Positions 13,901 through 28,115 of a DNA stretch of 64,000 nucleotides are shown here, in pieces. The DNA is taken from contig NC_134126.1 in assembly GCF_040939455.1 (NCBI RefSeq), forward strand, positions 558,001 to 622,000, in the 5' to 3' direction. Both the position numbers and the translations under genes were made by a program. Within the stretch, counting starts at the first letter, position 1, and the number at the start of each line of letters is the position of its first letter. The notes beneath the pieces were generated by a model, which was not told where the DNA came from, did no database searches, and saw only the letters and a list, made by a program, of their open reading frames with translations. The stretch comes from Microcebus murinus. Its lineage: Eukaryota; Chordata; Mammalia; Primates; Cheirogaleidae.

Positions 13901-16142
13901 TGCCTGCCCGTCTCCCGTAGGTGAGTGGACACAGCCAGATCCGCACTGCGTGCTGCCTGCCCGTCTGTCGTGGGCGAGTGGACACAGCCATATCCGCACT
14001 ACGCCCTGCCTGACCGTCTGCCGTGGGTGAGTGGACACAGCCAGATCCACACTGCTCCCTGCCTGCCCGTCTGCTGTGGGCGAGCGGACACAGCCAGATC
14101 CGCACTGCGCCCTGCCTGACCGTCTACCGTAGGTGAGTGGACACAGCCAGATCCGCACTGCGCCCTGCCTGCCCGTCTACCGTGGGCGAGTGGACACAGC
14201 CAGATCCGCACTGCACCCTGCCTGACCGTCTGCTGTGGGTGAGTGGACACAGCCAGATCCACACTGCGCCCTGCCTGCCCCTATGCTGTGGGTGAGTGGA
14301 CACAGCCAGATCCGCACTGCGCCCTGCCTGACCGTCTGCCATGGGTGAGTGGACACAGCCAGATCCGCACTGCGCCCTGCCTGACCGCCTGCCGTGGGTG
14401 AGTAGACACAGCCAGATCCGCACTGCGCCCTGCCTGCCCGTCTCCCGTGGGTGAGTGGACACAGCCAGATCCGCACTGCGCCCTGCCTGACCGTCTCCCG
14501 TGGGTGAGTGGACACAGCCAAATCCGCACTGCGCCCTGCCTGCCCGTCTCCCGTGGGTGAGTGGACACAGCCAGATCCGCACTGCGCCCTGCCTGCCCGT
14601 CTTCCGGAGGCGATTGGACACAGCCAGATCCGCACTGCGCCCTGCCTGCCCTTCTGCCGTGGGTGAGTGGACACAGCCAGATCCGCACTGTGCCCTGCCT
14701 GACCTTCTGCCGTGGGTGTGTGGACACAGCCAGATCCACACTGTGCCCTGCCTGCCCGTCTGCCGTGGGTGAGTGGACACAGCCAGATCCGCACTGCGTC
14801 CTGCCTGCCCGTCTCCCGTAGGTGAGTGGACACAGCCAGATCCGCACTGCGCGCTGCCTGCCCGTCTGTCGTGGGCGAGTGGACACAGCCATATCCGCAC
14901 TACGCCCTGCCTGACCGTCTGCCGTGGGTGAGTGGACACAGCCAGATCCACACTGCTCCCTGCCTGCCCGTCTGCTGTGGGAGAGCGGACACAGCCAGAT
15001 CCGCACTGCGCCCTGCCTGACCGTCTACCGTAGGTGAGTGGACACAGCCAGATCCGCACTGCGCCCTGCCAGCCCGTCTACCGTGGGCGAGTGGACACAG
15101 CCAGATACGCACTGCACCCTGCCTGACCGTCTGCTGTGGGTGAGTGGACACAGCCAGATCCACACTGCGCCCTGCCTGCCCCTATGCTGTGGGCGAGTGG
15201 ACACAGCCAGATCCGCACTGCGCCCTGCCTGACCGTCTGCCGTGGGTGAGTGGACACAGCCAGATCCACACTGCGCCCTGCCTGCCCCTATGCTGTGGGC
15301 GAGTGGACACAGCCAGATCCGCACTGCGCCCTGCCTGACCGTCTGCCGTGGGTGAGTGGACACAGCCAGATCCGCACTGCGCCCTGCCTGACCGCCTGCC
15401 GTGGGTGAGTAGACACAGCCAGATCCGCACTGCGCCCTGCCTGCCCGTCTCCCGTGGGCGAGTGGACACAGCCAGATCCGCATTGCGCCCTGCCTGCCCT
15501 TCTGCCGTGGGTGAGTGGACACAGCCAGATCCGCACTGCGCCCTGCCTGCCCGTCTCCCGTCAGTGAGTGGACACAGCCAGATCCGCACTGCGCCCTACC
15601 TGCCCGTCTCCCGTGGGCGAGTGGACACAGCCCGTTCCGCACTGCGCTCTGCCTGCCCGTCTGCCATGGGTGAGTGGACACAGCCAGATCCGCACTGCGC
15701 CCTGCCTGACCGTCTGCCGTGGGTGAGTGGACACAGCCAGATCCGCACTGCGCCCTGCCTGCCTGTCTGCCGTGGGTGAGTGGACACAGCCAGATCCGCA
15801 CTGCGCCCTGCCTGACCGTCTGCCGTGGGTGAGTGGACACAGCCAGATCCGCACTGCGCCCTGCCTGCCCCTCTGCCGTGGGCGATTGGACACAGCCAGA
15901 TCCGCACTGCGCCCTGCCTGACCGTCTGCCGTGGGTGAGTGGACACAGCCAGATCCGCACTGCGCCCTGCCTGCCCGTCTCCCGTGGGTGAGTGGACACA
16001 GCCAGATCCGCACTGCGCGCTGCCTGCCCGTCTCCCGTGGGCGAGTGGACACAGCCAGATACGCACTACGCCCTGCCTGACCGTCTGCCGTGTGTGAGTG
16101 GACACAGCCAGATCCGCACTGCGCCCTGCCTGCCCGTCTCCC
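10940..16142. repeat. Second copy of the 5.3-kb block found at 3255-8565
   Basis: Ordered variants match 3255-8565 at an offset of 7,685 (145 monomers), falling to 7,632, 7,630 and 7,577 as three kinds of change accumulate: loss of one monomer near 11340, two 1-bp deletions near 13407 and 13560, and loss of a further monomer near 14790. Sampled 60-base lines differ at no more than a couple of positions. The left edge near 10940 and right edge near 16142 are abrupt switches in variant order, which marks this as a segmental duplication inside the array. Confidence 0.8.
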
Positions 16143-19100
16143 GTGGGTGAGTGGACACAGCCAGATCCGCACTGCGCCCTGCCTGACCGTCTGCCGTGGG
16201 CGAGTGGACACAGCCAGATCCGCACTGCGCCCTGCCTGACCGCCTGCCGTGGGTGAGTGGACACAGCCAGATCCGCACTGCGCCCTGCCTGCCCGTCTGC
16301 CGTGGGTGAGTGGACACAGCCAGATCCGCACTGCGCCCTACCTGCCCGTCTCCCGTGGGTTAGTGGACACAGCCAGATCCGCACTGCACCCTGCCTGACC
16401 GTCCTTCGTGGGTGAGTGGACACCGCCAGATCCGCACTGCGCCCTGCCTGCCCGTCTCCCGTGGGTGAGTGGACACAGCCAGATCCGCACTGCGCCCTGC
16501 CTGCCCGTCTCCCATCAGTGAGTGGACACAGCCAGATCCGCACTGCGCCCTGCCTGACCGTCTCGCGTGGGTGAGTGGACACAGCCAGATCCGCACTGCG
16601 CGCTGCCTGCCCGTCTCCCGTGGGCGAGTGGACACAGCCAGATCCGCACTGCGCCCTGTCTGCCCGCTGTCGTGGGCGAGTGGACACAGCCAAATCCGCA
16701 CTGCGCCCTGCCTGACCGTCTGCCGTGGGCGAGTGGAGACAGCCAGATCCGCACTGCGCACTGCCTGACCGTCTGCCGTGGGTGAGTGGACACAGCCAGA
16801 TCCGCACTGCGCCCTGCCTGACCGCCTGCTGTGGGTGAGTGGACACAGCCAGATCCGCACTGCGCCCTGCCTGCCCGTCTCCCGTGGGTGAGTGGACACA
16901 GCCAGATCCACACTGCGCCCTGCCTGACCGTCTGCCGTGGCGAGTGGACACAGCCAGATCCGCACTGCGCCCTGCCTGACCGTCTGCTGTGGGTGAGTGG
17001 ACACAGCAAGATCCGCACTGCGCCCTGCCTGCCCCTATGCTGTGGGCGAGTGGACACAGCCAGATCCGCACTGCGCCCTGCCTGACCGTCTGCCGTGGGT
17101 GAGTGGACACAGCCAGATCTGCACTGCGCCCTGCCTGACCGCCTGCCGTGGATGAGTGGACACAGCCAGATCCGCACTGCGCCCTGCCTTCCCGTCTCCC
17201 GTGGGCGAGTGGAAACAGCCCGATCCGCACTGCGCTCTGCCTGCCCGTCTGCCGTGGGTGAGTGGACACAGCCAGATCCGCACTGCTCCCTGCCTGCCCG
17301 TCTCCCGTCAGTGAGTGGACACAGCCATATTCGCACTGCGCCCTGCCTGCCCGTCTCCCGTGGGTGAGTGGACACAGCCATATCCGCACTGCGCGCTGCC
17401 TGCCCGTCTCCCATGGGCGAGTGGACACAGCCAGATCCGCACTGCGCCCTGCCTGCCCGTCTGTAATGGGCGAGTGGACACAGCCAGATCCGCACTGCGC
17501 CCTGCCTGACCGTCTGCCGTCGGTGAGTGGACACAGCCAGATCCACACTGCGCCCTGCCTGCCCGTCTGCCGTGGGCGAGTGAACACAGCCAGATCCGCA
17601 CTGTGCACTGCCTGACCGTCTGCCGTGGGTGAGTGGACACAGCCAGATCCGCACTGCGCCTTGCCTGACCGCCTGCCGTGGGTGAGTGGACACAGCCAGA
17701 TCCACACTGCGCCCTTCCTGCCCGTCTGCCGTGGGCGAGTGGACACAGCCAGATCCGCACTGCGCACTGCCTGACCGTCTGCCGTGGGTGAGTGGACACA
17801 GCCAGATCCGTACTGCGCCCTGCATAACCGCCTGCCGTGGGTGAGTGGACACAGCAAGGTCCGCACTGCGCCTTGCCTGCCCGTCTCCCGTGGGCGACTG
17901 GACACAGCCAGATCCTCACTGCGCCCTGCCTGCCCTTCTGCCGTGGGTGAGTGGACACAGCCAGATCCGCACTGCGCCCTGCCTGACCGTCTGCCGTGGG
18001 TGAGTGGACACAGCCAGATCCGCACTGCGCCCTGCCTGACTGCTTGCCGTGGGTGAGTGGACACAGCCAGATCCGCACAGCGCCCTGCCTGACCGCCTGC
18101 CGTGGGTGAGTGGACACAGCCAGATCCACACTGCGCTCTGCCTGCTCGTCTGCCGTGGGTTAGTGGACATAGCCAGATCCACACAGCACCGTCTCTGCCC
18201 ATCTTCCGTGGGTGAGTGGACACAGCCGGATCCGCACTGCGCCCTGCCTGACCGTCTGCCGTGGGTGAGTGGACACAGCCAGATCGGCACTGCGCCCTGT
18301 ATGACCGTTTGCCGTGGGTGAGTGGACACAGCCAGATCCGCACTGCGCGCTGCCTGCCCCTCTCACGTGGGTGACTGGACACAGCCAGATCCGCACTGCG
18401 CCCTGCCTGCCCGTCTACCGTGGGCGAGTGGACACAGCCAGATCCGCACTGCACCCTGCCTGACCGTCTGCTGTGGGTGAGTGGACACAGCCAGATCCAC
18501 ACTGCGCCCTGCCTGCCCCTATGCTGTGGGCGAGTGGACACAGCCAGATCCGCACTGCGCCCTGCCTGACCGTCTGCCGTGGGTGAGTGGACACAGCCAG
18601 ATCCACACTGCGCCCTGCCTGCCCCTATGCTGTGGGCGAGTGGACACAGCCAGATCCGCACTGCGCCCTGCCTGACCGTCTGCCGTGGGTGAGTGGACAC
18701 AGCCAGATCCGCACTGCGCCCTGCCTGACCGCCTGCCGTGGGTGAGTAGACACAGCCAGATCCGCACTGCGCCCTGCCTGCCCGTCTCCCGTGGGCGAGT
18801 GGACACAGCCAGATCCGCATTGCGCCCTGCCTGCCCTTCTGCCGTGGGTGAGTGGACACAGCCAGATCCGCACTGCGCCCTGCCTGCCCGTCTCCCGTCA
18901 GTGAGTGGACACAGCCAGATCCGCACTGCGCCCTACCTGCCCGTCTCCCGTGGGCGAGTGGACACAGCCCGTTCCGCACTGCGCTCTGCCTGCCCGTCTG
19001 CCGTGGGTGAGTGGACACAGCCAGATCCGCACTGCGCCCTGCCTGACCGTCTGCCGTGGGTGAGTGGACACAGCCAGATCCGCACTGCGCCCTGCCTGCC

Positions 19101-20566
19101 TGTTTGCCGTGGGTGAGTGGACACAGCCAGATCCGCACTGCGCCCTGCCTGACCGTCTGACGTGGGTGAGTGGACACAGCCAGATCCGCACTGCGCCCTG
19201 CCTGCCCCTCTGCCGTGGGCGATTGGACACAGCCAGATCCGCACTGCGCCCTGCCTGACCGTCTGCCGTGGGTGAGTGGACACAGCCAGATCCGCACTGC
19301 GCCCTGCCTGCCCGTCTCCCGTGGGTGAGTGGACACAGCCAGATCCGCACTGCGCGCTGCCTGCCCGTCTCCCGTGGGCGAGTGGACACAGCCAGATACG
19401 CACTACGCCCTGCCTGACCGTCTGCCGTGTGTGAGTGGACACAGCCAGATCCGCACTGCGCCCTGCCTGCCCGTCTCCCGTGGGTGAGTGGACACAGCCA
19501 GATCCGCACTGCGCCCTGCCTGACCGTCTGCCGTGGGCGAGTGGACACAGCCAGATCCGCACTGTGCCCTGCCTGACCGCCTGCCGTGGGTGAGTGGACA
19601 CAGCCAGATCCGCACTGCGCCCTGCCTGCCCGTCTGCCGTGGGTGAGTGGACACAGCCAGATCCGCACTGCGCCCTACCTGCCCGTCTCCCGTGGGTTAG
19701 TGGACACAGCCAGATCCGCACTGCACCCTGCCTGACCGTCCTTCGTGGGTGAGTGGACACCGCCAGATCCGCACTGCGCCCTGCCTGCCCGTCTCCCGTG
19801 GGTGAGTGGACACAGCCAGATCCGCACTGCGCCCAGCCTGCCCGTCTCCCATCAGTGAGTGGACACAGCCAGATCCGCACTGCGCCCTGCCTGACCGTCT
19901 CGCGTGGGTGAGTGGACACAGCCAGATCCGCACTGCGCGCTGCCTGCCCGTCTCCCGTGGGCGAGTGGACACAGCCAGATCCGCACTGCGCCCTGTCTGC
20001 CCGCTGTCGTGGGCGAGTGGACACAGCCAAATCCGCACTGCGCCCTGCCTGACCGTCTGCCGTGGGCGAGTGGAGACAGCCAGATCCGCACTGCGCACTG
20101 CCTGACCGTCTGCCGTGGGTGACTCGACACAGCCAGATCCGCACTGCGTCCTGCCTGACCGTCTGCTGTGGGTGAGTGGACACAGCAAGATCCGCACTGC
20201 GCCCTGCCTGCCCCTATGCTGTGGGCGAGTGGACACAGCCAGATCCGCACTGCGCCCTGCCTGACCGTCTGCCGTGGGTGAGTGGACACAGCCAGATCTG
20301 CACTGCGCCCTGCCTGACCGTCTGCCGTCGGTGAGTGGACACAGCCAGATCCACACTGCGCCCTGCCTGCCCGTCTGCCGTGGGCGAGTGAACACAGCCA
20401 GATCCGCACTGTGCACTGCCTGACCGTCTGCCGTGGGTGAGTGGACACAGCCAGATCCGCACTGCGCCTTGCCTGACCGCCTGCCGTGTGTGAGTGGACA
20501 CAGCCAGATCCACACTGCGCCCTTCCTGCCCGTCTGCCGTGGGCGAGTGGACACAGCCAGATCCGC
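16143..20566. repeat. Interleaved copies of bridging and B-type segments
   Basis: 16143-17711 follows 9361-10930 at offset 6,781-6,782. About 18400-20122 follows 15063-16785 at offset 3,337 (63 monomers minus 2). About 17520-18400 is repeated at 20330-21200, offset 2,808. Landmarks include GCATAACCGCC with CAGCAAGGTCC near 17823-17860, CACAGCACCGTCTCTGCC near 18182, and the 1-bp-deleted CCCGCTGTCGTGGG monomer near 16670 and 20005. A further 1-bp deletion lies near 16938 (GCCGTGGCGAG). Confidence 0.75.
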
Positions 20567-23500
20567 ACTGCGCACTGCCTGACCGTCTGCCGTGGGTGAG
20601 TGGACACAGCCAGATCCGTACTGCGCCCTGCATAACCGCCTGCCGTGGGTGAGTGGACACAGCAAGGTCCGCACTGCGCCTTGCCTGCCCGTCTCCCGTG
20701 GGCGACTGGACACAGCCAGATCCTCACTGCGCCCTGCCTGCCCTTCTGCCGTGGGTGAGTGGACACAGCCAGATCCGCACTGCGCCCTGCCTGACCGTCT
20801 GCCGTGGGTGAGTGGACACAGCCAGATCCGCACTGCGCCCTGCCTGACCGCTTGCCGTGGGTGAGTGGACACAGCCAGATCCGCACAGCGCCCTGCCTGA
20901 CCGCCTGCCGTGGGTGAGTGGACACAGCCAGATCCACACTGCGCTCTGCCTGCTCGTCTGCCGTGGGTTAGTGGACATAGCCAGATCCACACAGCACCGT
21001 CTCTGCCCATCTTCCGTGGGTGAGTGGACACAGCCGGATCCGCACTGCGCCCTGCCTGACCGTCTGCCGTGGGTGAGTGGACACAGCCAGATCGGCACTG
21101 CGCCCTGTATGACCGTCTGCCGTGGGTGAGTTGACACAGCCAGATCCGCACTGCGCGCTGCCTGCCCCTCTCACGTGGGTGACTGGACACAGCCAGATCC
21201 GCACTGCGCCCTGCCTGCCCGTCTCCCGTGGGTGAGTGGACACAGCCAGATCCGCACTGCGCCCTGCCTGCCCGTCTCCCGTGGGTGAGTGGACAGAGCC
21301 AGATCCACACTGCGCCGTTCCTGCCCGTCTGCCGTGGGCGAGTGGACACTGCCAGATCCGCACTGCGCACTGCCTGACCGTCTGCCGTGGGTGAGTGGAC
21401 ACAGCCAGATCCGCACTGCGCCCTGCCTAACCGCCTGCCGTGGGTGAGTGGACACAGCAAGATCCGCACTGCGCCTTGCCTGCCCGTCTCCCGTGGGCGA
21501 GTGGACACAGCCACATCCGCACTGCGCCTTTCCTGCCCTTCTGCCGTGGGTGAGTGGACACAGCCAGATCCGCACTGCGCCCTGCCTGATCGTCTACCGT
21601 GGGTGAGTGGACACAGCCAGATCCGCACTGCTCCCTGCCTGACTGCTTGCCATGGGTGAGTGGACACAGCCAGATCCGCACTGCGCCCTGCGTGTCCGCC
21701 TGCCGTGGGTGAGTGGACACAGCCAGATCCGCACTGCGCCCTGCCTGCCCGTCTCCCGTGGGTGAGTGAACACAGCCAGATCCGCACTGCAGCTTGCCTG
21801 TCTGTCTCCCGTCAGTGAGTGGACACAACCAGATCCGCACTGCGCCCTGCCTGCCCGTCTCCCGTGGGTGAGTGGACACAGCCGGATCCGCACTGCGCGC
21901 TGCCTGCCCGTCTCCAGTGGGCGAGTGGAAACAGCCAGATCCGCACTGCGCGCTGCCTGCCCGTCTGTCGTGGGCGAGTGGACACAGCCATATCCGCACT
22001 GCGCCCTGCCTGCCCGTCTGCCGTGGGTGAGTGGACACAGCCAGATCCACAATGCGCCCTGCCTGCCCGTCTGCCGTGGGTGAGTGGACACAGCCAGATC
22101 CACACTGCGCCCTGCCTGCCCCTATGCTGTGGGCGAGTGGACACAGCCAGTTCCGCACTGCGCCCTGCCTGACCGTCTGCGTGGGTGAGTGGACACAGCC
22201 AGATCTGCAATGCGCCCTGCCTGACCGCCTGCCGTGGGTGAGTGGACACAGCCAGATCCGCACTGCGCCCTGCCTGCCCGTCTCCCGTGGACGAGTGGAC
22301 ACAGCCAGATCCGCACTGCGCCCTGCCTGCCCTTCTGCCGTGGGTGAGTGAACACAGCCAGATCCGCACTGCGCCCTGTCTGCCCGTCTCTCGTCAGTGA
22401 GTGGACACAGCCAGATCCGCACTGCGCCCTGCCTGCCCGTCTTCCGGAGGCGATTGGACACAGCCAGATCCGCACTGCGCCCTGCCTGCCCTTCTGCCGT
22501 GGGTGAGTGGACACAGCCAGATCCGCACTGCGCCCTGCCTGCCCGTCTGCCGTGGGTGAGAGGACACAGCCAGATCCGCACTGCGCCCTGCCTGCCCGTC
22601 TCCCGTGGGTGAGTGGACACAGCCAGATCCGCACTGCGCCCTGCCTGACCGTCTACCGTAGGTGAGTGGACACAGCCAGATCCGCACTGCGCCCTGCCTG
22701 CCCGTCTACCGTGGGCGAGTGGACACAGCCAGATCCGCACTGCACCCTGCCTGACCGTCTGCTGTGGGTGAGTGGACACAGCCAGATCCACACTGCGCCC
22801 TGCCTGCCCCTATGCTGTGGGCGAGTGGACACAGCCAAATCCGCACTGCGCCCTGCCTGACCGTCTGCCATGGGTGAGAGGACACAGCCAGATCCGCACT
22901 GCGCCCTGCCTGACCGCCTGCCGTGGGTGAGTGGACACAGCCAGATCCGCACTGCGCCCTGCCTGCCCGTCTCCCGTGGGCGAGTGGAAACAGCCAGATC
23001 AGCATTGCGCCCTGCCTGCCCTTCTGCCGTGGGTGAGTGGACACAGCCAGATCCGCACTGCGCCCTGCCTGCCCGTCTCCCGTCAGTGAGTGGACACAGC
23101 CAGATCCGCACTGCGCCCTACCTGCCCGTCTCCCGTGGGCGAGTGGACACAGCCCGTTCCGCACTGCGCTCTGCCTGCCCGTCTGCCGTGGGTGAGTGGA
23201 CACAGCCAGATCCGCACTGCGCCCTGCCTGACCGTCTGCCGTGGGTGAGTGGACACAGCCAGATCCGCACTGCGCCCTGCCTGACCGTCTGACGTTGGTG
23301 AGTGGACACAGCCAGATCCGCACTGCGCCCTGCCTGCCCCTCTGCCGTGGGCAAGTGGACACAGCCAGATCCGCACTGCGCCCTGTCGGACCGTCTGCCG
23401 TGGGTGAGTGGACACAGCCAGATCCGCACTGCGCCCTGCCTGACCGTCTCCCGTGGGCGAGTGGACACAGCCAGATCCGCACTGCGCCCTACCTGCCCGT

Positions 23501-25928
23501 ATCCCATGGGTGAGTGGACACAGCCAGATCCGCACTGCACCCTGCCTGACCGTCCTTCGTGGGTGAGTGGACACCGCCAGATCCGCACTGCGCCCTGCCT
23601 GCCCGTCTCCCGTGGGTGAGTGGACACAGCCAGATCCGCACTGCGCCCTTCCTGCCCGTCTCCCGTCAGTGAGTGGACACAGCCAGATCTGCACTGCGCC
23701 CTGCCTGCCCGTCTCCCGTGGGTGAGTGGACACAGCCAGATCCGCACTGCGCCCTTCCTGCCCGTCTCCCGTCAGTGAGTGGACACAGCCAGATCCGCAC
23801 TGCGCCCTGCCTGCCCGTCTCCCGTGGACGAGTGGACACAGCCAGATCCGCACTGCGCCCTGCCTGCCCTTCTGCCGTGGGTGAGTGAACACAGCCAGAT
23901 CCGCACTGCGCCCTGTCTGCCCGTCTCTCGTCAGTGAGTGGACACAGCCAGATCCGCACTGCGCCCTGCCTGCCCTTCTGCCGTGGGTGAGTGGACACAG
24001 CCAGATCCGCACTGCGCCCTGCCTGACCGTCTGCCGTGTGTGAGTGGACACAGCCAGATCCGCACTGCGCCCTGCCTGCCCGTCTCCCGTGGGTGAGTGG
24101 ACACAGCCAGATCCGCACTGCGCCCTGTCTGACCGTCTGCCGTGGGTGAGTGGACACAGCCAGATCCGCACTGCGCCCTGCCTGCCCGTCTCCCGTGGGC
24201 GAGTGGACACAGCCAGATCCGCACTGCGCCCTACCTGCCCGTATCCCATGGGTGAGTGGACACAGCCAGATCCGCACTGCACCCTGCCTGACCGTCCTTC
24301 GTGGGTGAGTGGACACCGCCAGATCCGCACTGCGCCCTGCCTGCCCGTCTCCCGTGGGTGAGTGGACACAGCCAGATCCGCACTGCGCCCTTCCTGCCCG
24401 TCTCCCGTCAGTGAGTGGACACAGCCAGATCCGCACTGCGCCCTGCCTGCCCGTCTCCCGTGGACGAGTGGACACAGCCAGATCCGCACTGCGCCCTGCC
24501 TGCCCTTCTGCCGTGGGTGAGTGAACACAGCCAGATCCGCACTGCGCCCTGTCTGCCCGTCTCTCGTCAGTGAGTGGACACAGCCAGATCCGCACTGCGC
24601 CCTGCCTGCCCTTCTGCCGTGGGTGAGTGGACACAGCCAGATCCGCACTGCGCCCTGCCTGACCGTCTGCCGTGTGTGAGTGGACACAGCCAGATCCGCA
24701 CTGCGCCCTGCCTGCCCGTCTCCCGTGGGTGAGTGGACACAGCCAGATCCGCACTGCGCCCTGCCTGACCGTCTGCCGTGGGTGAGTGGACACAGCCAGA
24801 TCCGCACTGCGCCCTGCCTGACCGCCTCCCGTGGGTGAGTGGACACAGCCAGATCCGCACTGCGCCCTGCCTGCCCGTCTTCCGGAGGCGATTGGACACA
24901 GCCAGATCCGCACTGCGCCCTGCCTGCCCTTCTGCCGTGGGTGAGTGGACACAGCCAGATTCGCACTGTGCCCTGCCTGACCGTCTGCCGTGGGTGTGTG
25001 GACACAGCCAGATCCACACTGTGCCCTGCCTGCCCGTCTGCCTTGGGTGAGTGGACACAGCCAGATCCGCACTGCGCCCTGCCTGCCCGTCTCCCGTGGG
25101 TGAGTGGACACAGCCAGATCCGCACTGCATCCTGCCTGCCCGTCTCCCGTGGGTGAGTGGACACAGCCAGATCCGCACTGCGCGCTGCCTGCCCGTCTGT
25201 CGTGGGCGAGTGGACACAGCCATATCCGCACTGCGCCCTGCCTGACCGTCTGCCGTGGGTGAGTGGACACAGCCAGATCCACACTGCTCCCTGCCTGCCC
25301 GTCTGCCGTGGGCGAGCGGACACAGCCAGATCCGCACTGCGCCCTGCCTGCCCGTCTACCGTGGGCGAGTGGACACAGCCAGATCCGCACTGCACCCTGC
25401 CTGACCGTCTGCTGTGGGTGAGTGGACACAGCCAGATCCACACTGCGCCCTGCCTGCCCCTATGCTGTGGGCGAGTGGACACAGCCAGATCCGCACTGCG
25501 CCCTGCCTGACCGTCTGCCGTGGGTGAGTGGACACAGCCAGATCCGCACTGCGCCCTGCCTGACCACCTGCCGTGGGTGAGTAGACACAGCCAGATCCGC
25601 ACTGCGCCCTGCCTGCCCGTCTCCCGTGGGCGAGTGGACACAGCCAGATCCGCATTGCGCCCTGCCTGCCCTTCTGCCGTGGGTGAGTGGACACAGCCAG
25701 ATCCGCACTGCGCCCTGCCTGCCCGTCTCCCGTCAGTGAGTGGACACAGCCAGATCCGCACTGCGCCCTACCTGCCCGTCTCCCGTGGGCGAGTGGACAC
25801 AGCCCGTTCCGCACTGCGCTCTGCCTGCCCGTCTGCCGTGGGTGAGTGGACACAGCCAGATCCGCACTGCGCCCTGCCTGACCGTCTGCCGTGGGTGAGT
25901 GGACACAGCCAGATCCGCACTGCGCCCT
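20567..25928. repeat. Large satellite block L1, 5.4 kb, duplicated at 33247-38078
   Basis: Matching variants lie 12,680 bases apart over about 20567-23380 and 12,150 apart over about 24300-25928, so the second copy has about ten fewer monomers. The extra units here come from a local duplication at offsets of 636-742 bases (12-14 monomers) between 23.3-23.9 kb and 24.0-24.5 kb. Shared private variants include CTGCGTGGGTGAG with a missing base near 22180, CCGTGGACGAG, CAGATCAGCATTG near 22998 and CTTCCGGAGGCGATTGG at 22441 and 24879. Confidence 0.8.
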
Positions 25929-28115
25929 ACCTGCCCGTCTCCCGTGGGTTAGTGGACACAGCCAGATCCGCACTGCACCCTGCCTGACCGTCCTTCGTGG
26001 GTGAGTGGACACCGCCAGATCCGCACTGCGCCCTGCCTGCCCGTCTCCCGTGGGTGAGTGGACACAGCCAGATCCGCACTGCGCCCTGCCTGCCCGTCTC
26101 CCGTCAGTGAGTGGACACAGCCAGATCCGCACTGCGCCCTGCCTGACCGTCTCGCGTGGGTGAGTGGACACAGCCAGATCCGCACTGCGCGCTGCCTGCC
26201 CGTCTCCCGTGGGCGAGTGGACACAGCCAGATCCGCACTGCGCCCTGTCTGCCCGCTGTCGTGGGCGAGTGGACACAGCCAAATCCGCACTGCGCCCTGC
26301 CTGACCGTCTGCCGTCGGTGAGTGGACACAGCCAGATCCACACTGCGCCCTGCCTGCCCGTCTCCCGTGGGCGAGTGGAGACAGCCAGATCCGCACTGCG
26401 CACTGCCTGACCGTCTGCCGTGGGTGAGTCGACACAGCCAGATCCGCACTGCGCCCTGCCTGACCGCCTGCTGTGGGTGAGTGGACACAGCCAGATCCGC
26501 ACTGCGCCCTGCCTGCCCGTCTCCCGTGGGTGAGTGGACACAGCCAGATCCACACTGCGCCCTGCCTGACCGTCTGCCGTGGGCGAGTGGACACAGCCAG
26601 ATCCGCACTGCGCCCTGCCTGACCGTCTGCTGTGGGTGAGTGGACACAGCAAGATCCGCACTGCGCCCTGCCTGCCCCTATGCTGTGGGCGAGTGGACAC
26701 AGCCAGATCCGCACTGCGCCCTGCCTGACCGTCTGCCGTGGGTGAGTGGACACAGCCAGATCTGCACTGCGCCCTGCCTGACCGCCTGCCGTGGATGAGT
26801 GGACACAGCCAGATCCGCACTGCGCCCTGCCTGCCCGTCTCCCGTGGGCGAGTGGACACAGCCAGATCCGCACTGCGCCCTGCCTGCCCTTCTGCCATGG
26901 GTGAGTGAACACAGCCAGATCCGCACTGCGCCCTGCCTGCCCGTCTCCCGTCAGTGAGTGGACACAGCCAGATCCGCACTGCGCCCTACCTGCCCGTCTC
27001 CCGTGGGCGAGTGGAAACAGCCCGATCCGCACTGCGCTCTGCCTGCCCGTCTGCCGTGGGTGAGTGGACACAGCCAGATCCGCACTGCGCCCTGCCTGCC
27101 CGTCTCCCGTCAGTGAGTGGACACAGCCATATTCGCACTGCGCCCTGCCTGCCCGTCTCCGGTGGGTGAGTGGACACAGCCATATCCGCACTGCGCGCTG
27201 CCTGCCCGTCTCCCATGGGCGAGTGGACACAGCCAGATCCGCACTGCGCCCTGCCTGCCCGTCTGTCATGGGCGAGTGGACACAGCCAGATCCGCACTGC
27301 GCCCTGCCTGAACGTCTGCCGTCGGTGAGTGGACACAGCCAGATCCACACTGCGCCCTGCCTGCCCGTCTGCCGTGGGCGAGTGAACACAGCCAGATCCG
27401 CACTGTGCACTGCCTGACCGTCTGCCGTGGGTGAGTGGACACAGCCAGATCCGCACTGCGCCTTGCCTGACCGCCTGCCGTGGGTGAGTGGACACAGCCA
27501 GATCCACACTGCGCCCTTCCTGCCCGTCTGCCGTGGGCGAGTGGACACAGCCAGATCCGCACTGCGCACTGCCTGACCGTCTGCCGTGGGTGAGTGGACA
27601 CAGCCAGATCCGTACTGCGCCCTGCATAACCGCCTGCCGTGGGTGAGTGGACACAGCAAGGTCCGCACTGCGCCTTGCCTGCCCGTCTCCCGTGGGCGAC
27701 TGGACACAGCCAGATCCTCACTGCGCCCTGCCTGCCCTTCTGCCGTGGGTGATTGGACACAGCCAGATCCGCACTGCGCCCTGCCTGACCGTCTGCCGTG
27801 GGTGAGTGGACACAGCCAGATCCGCACTGCGCCCTGCCTGACTGCTTGCCGTGGGTGAGTGGACACAGCCAGATCCGCACAGCGCCCTGCCTGACCGCCT
27901 GCCGTGGGTGAGTGGACACAGCCAGATCCACACTGCGCTCTGCCTGCTCGTCTGCCGTGGGTTAGTGGACATAGCCAGATCCACACAGCACCGTCTCTGC
28001 CCATCTTCCGTGGGTGAGTGGACACAGCCGGATCCGCACTGCGCCCTGCCTGACCGTCTGCCGTGGGCGAGTGGACACAGCCAGATCCGCACTGCGCCCT
28101 GTATGACCGTCTGCC
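25929..28115. repeat. Satellite segment repeating parts of 16.4-18.3 kb
   Basis: Variants at 26058-26300 match 16469-16710 (offset 9,589), and those at 27064-28100 match 17262-18300 (offset 9,802). The segment opens with the GGGTTAGTGG junction also seen near 9575, 16358, 19695 and 42812. It carries the 1-bp-deleted CCCGCTGTCGTGGG monomer near 26255, and the GCATAACCGCC and CACAGCACCGTCTCTGCC monomers. Confidence 0.72.
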
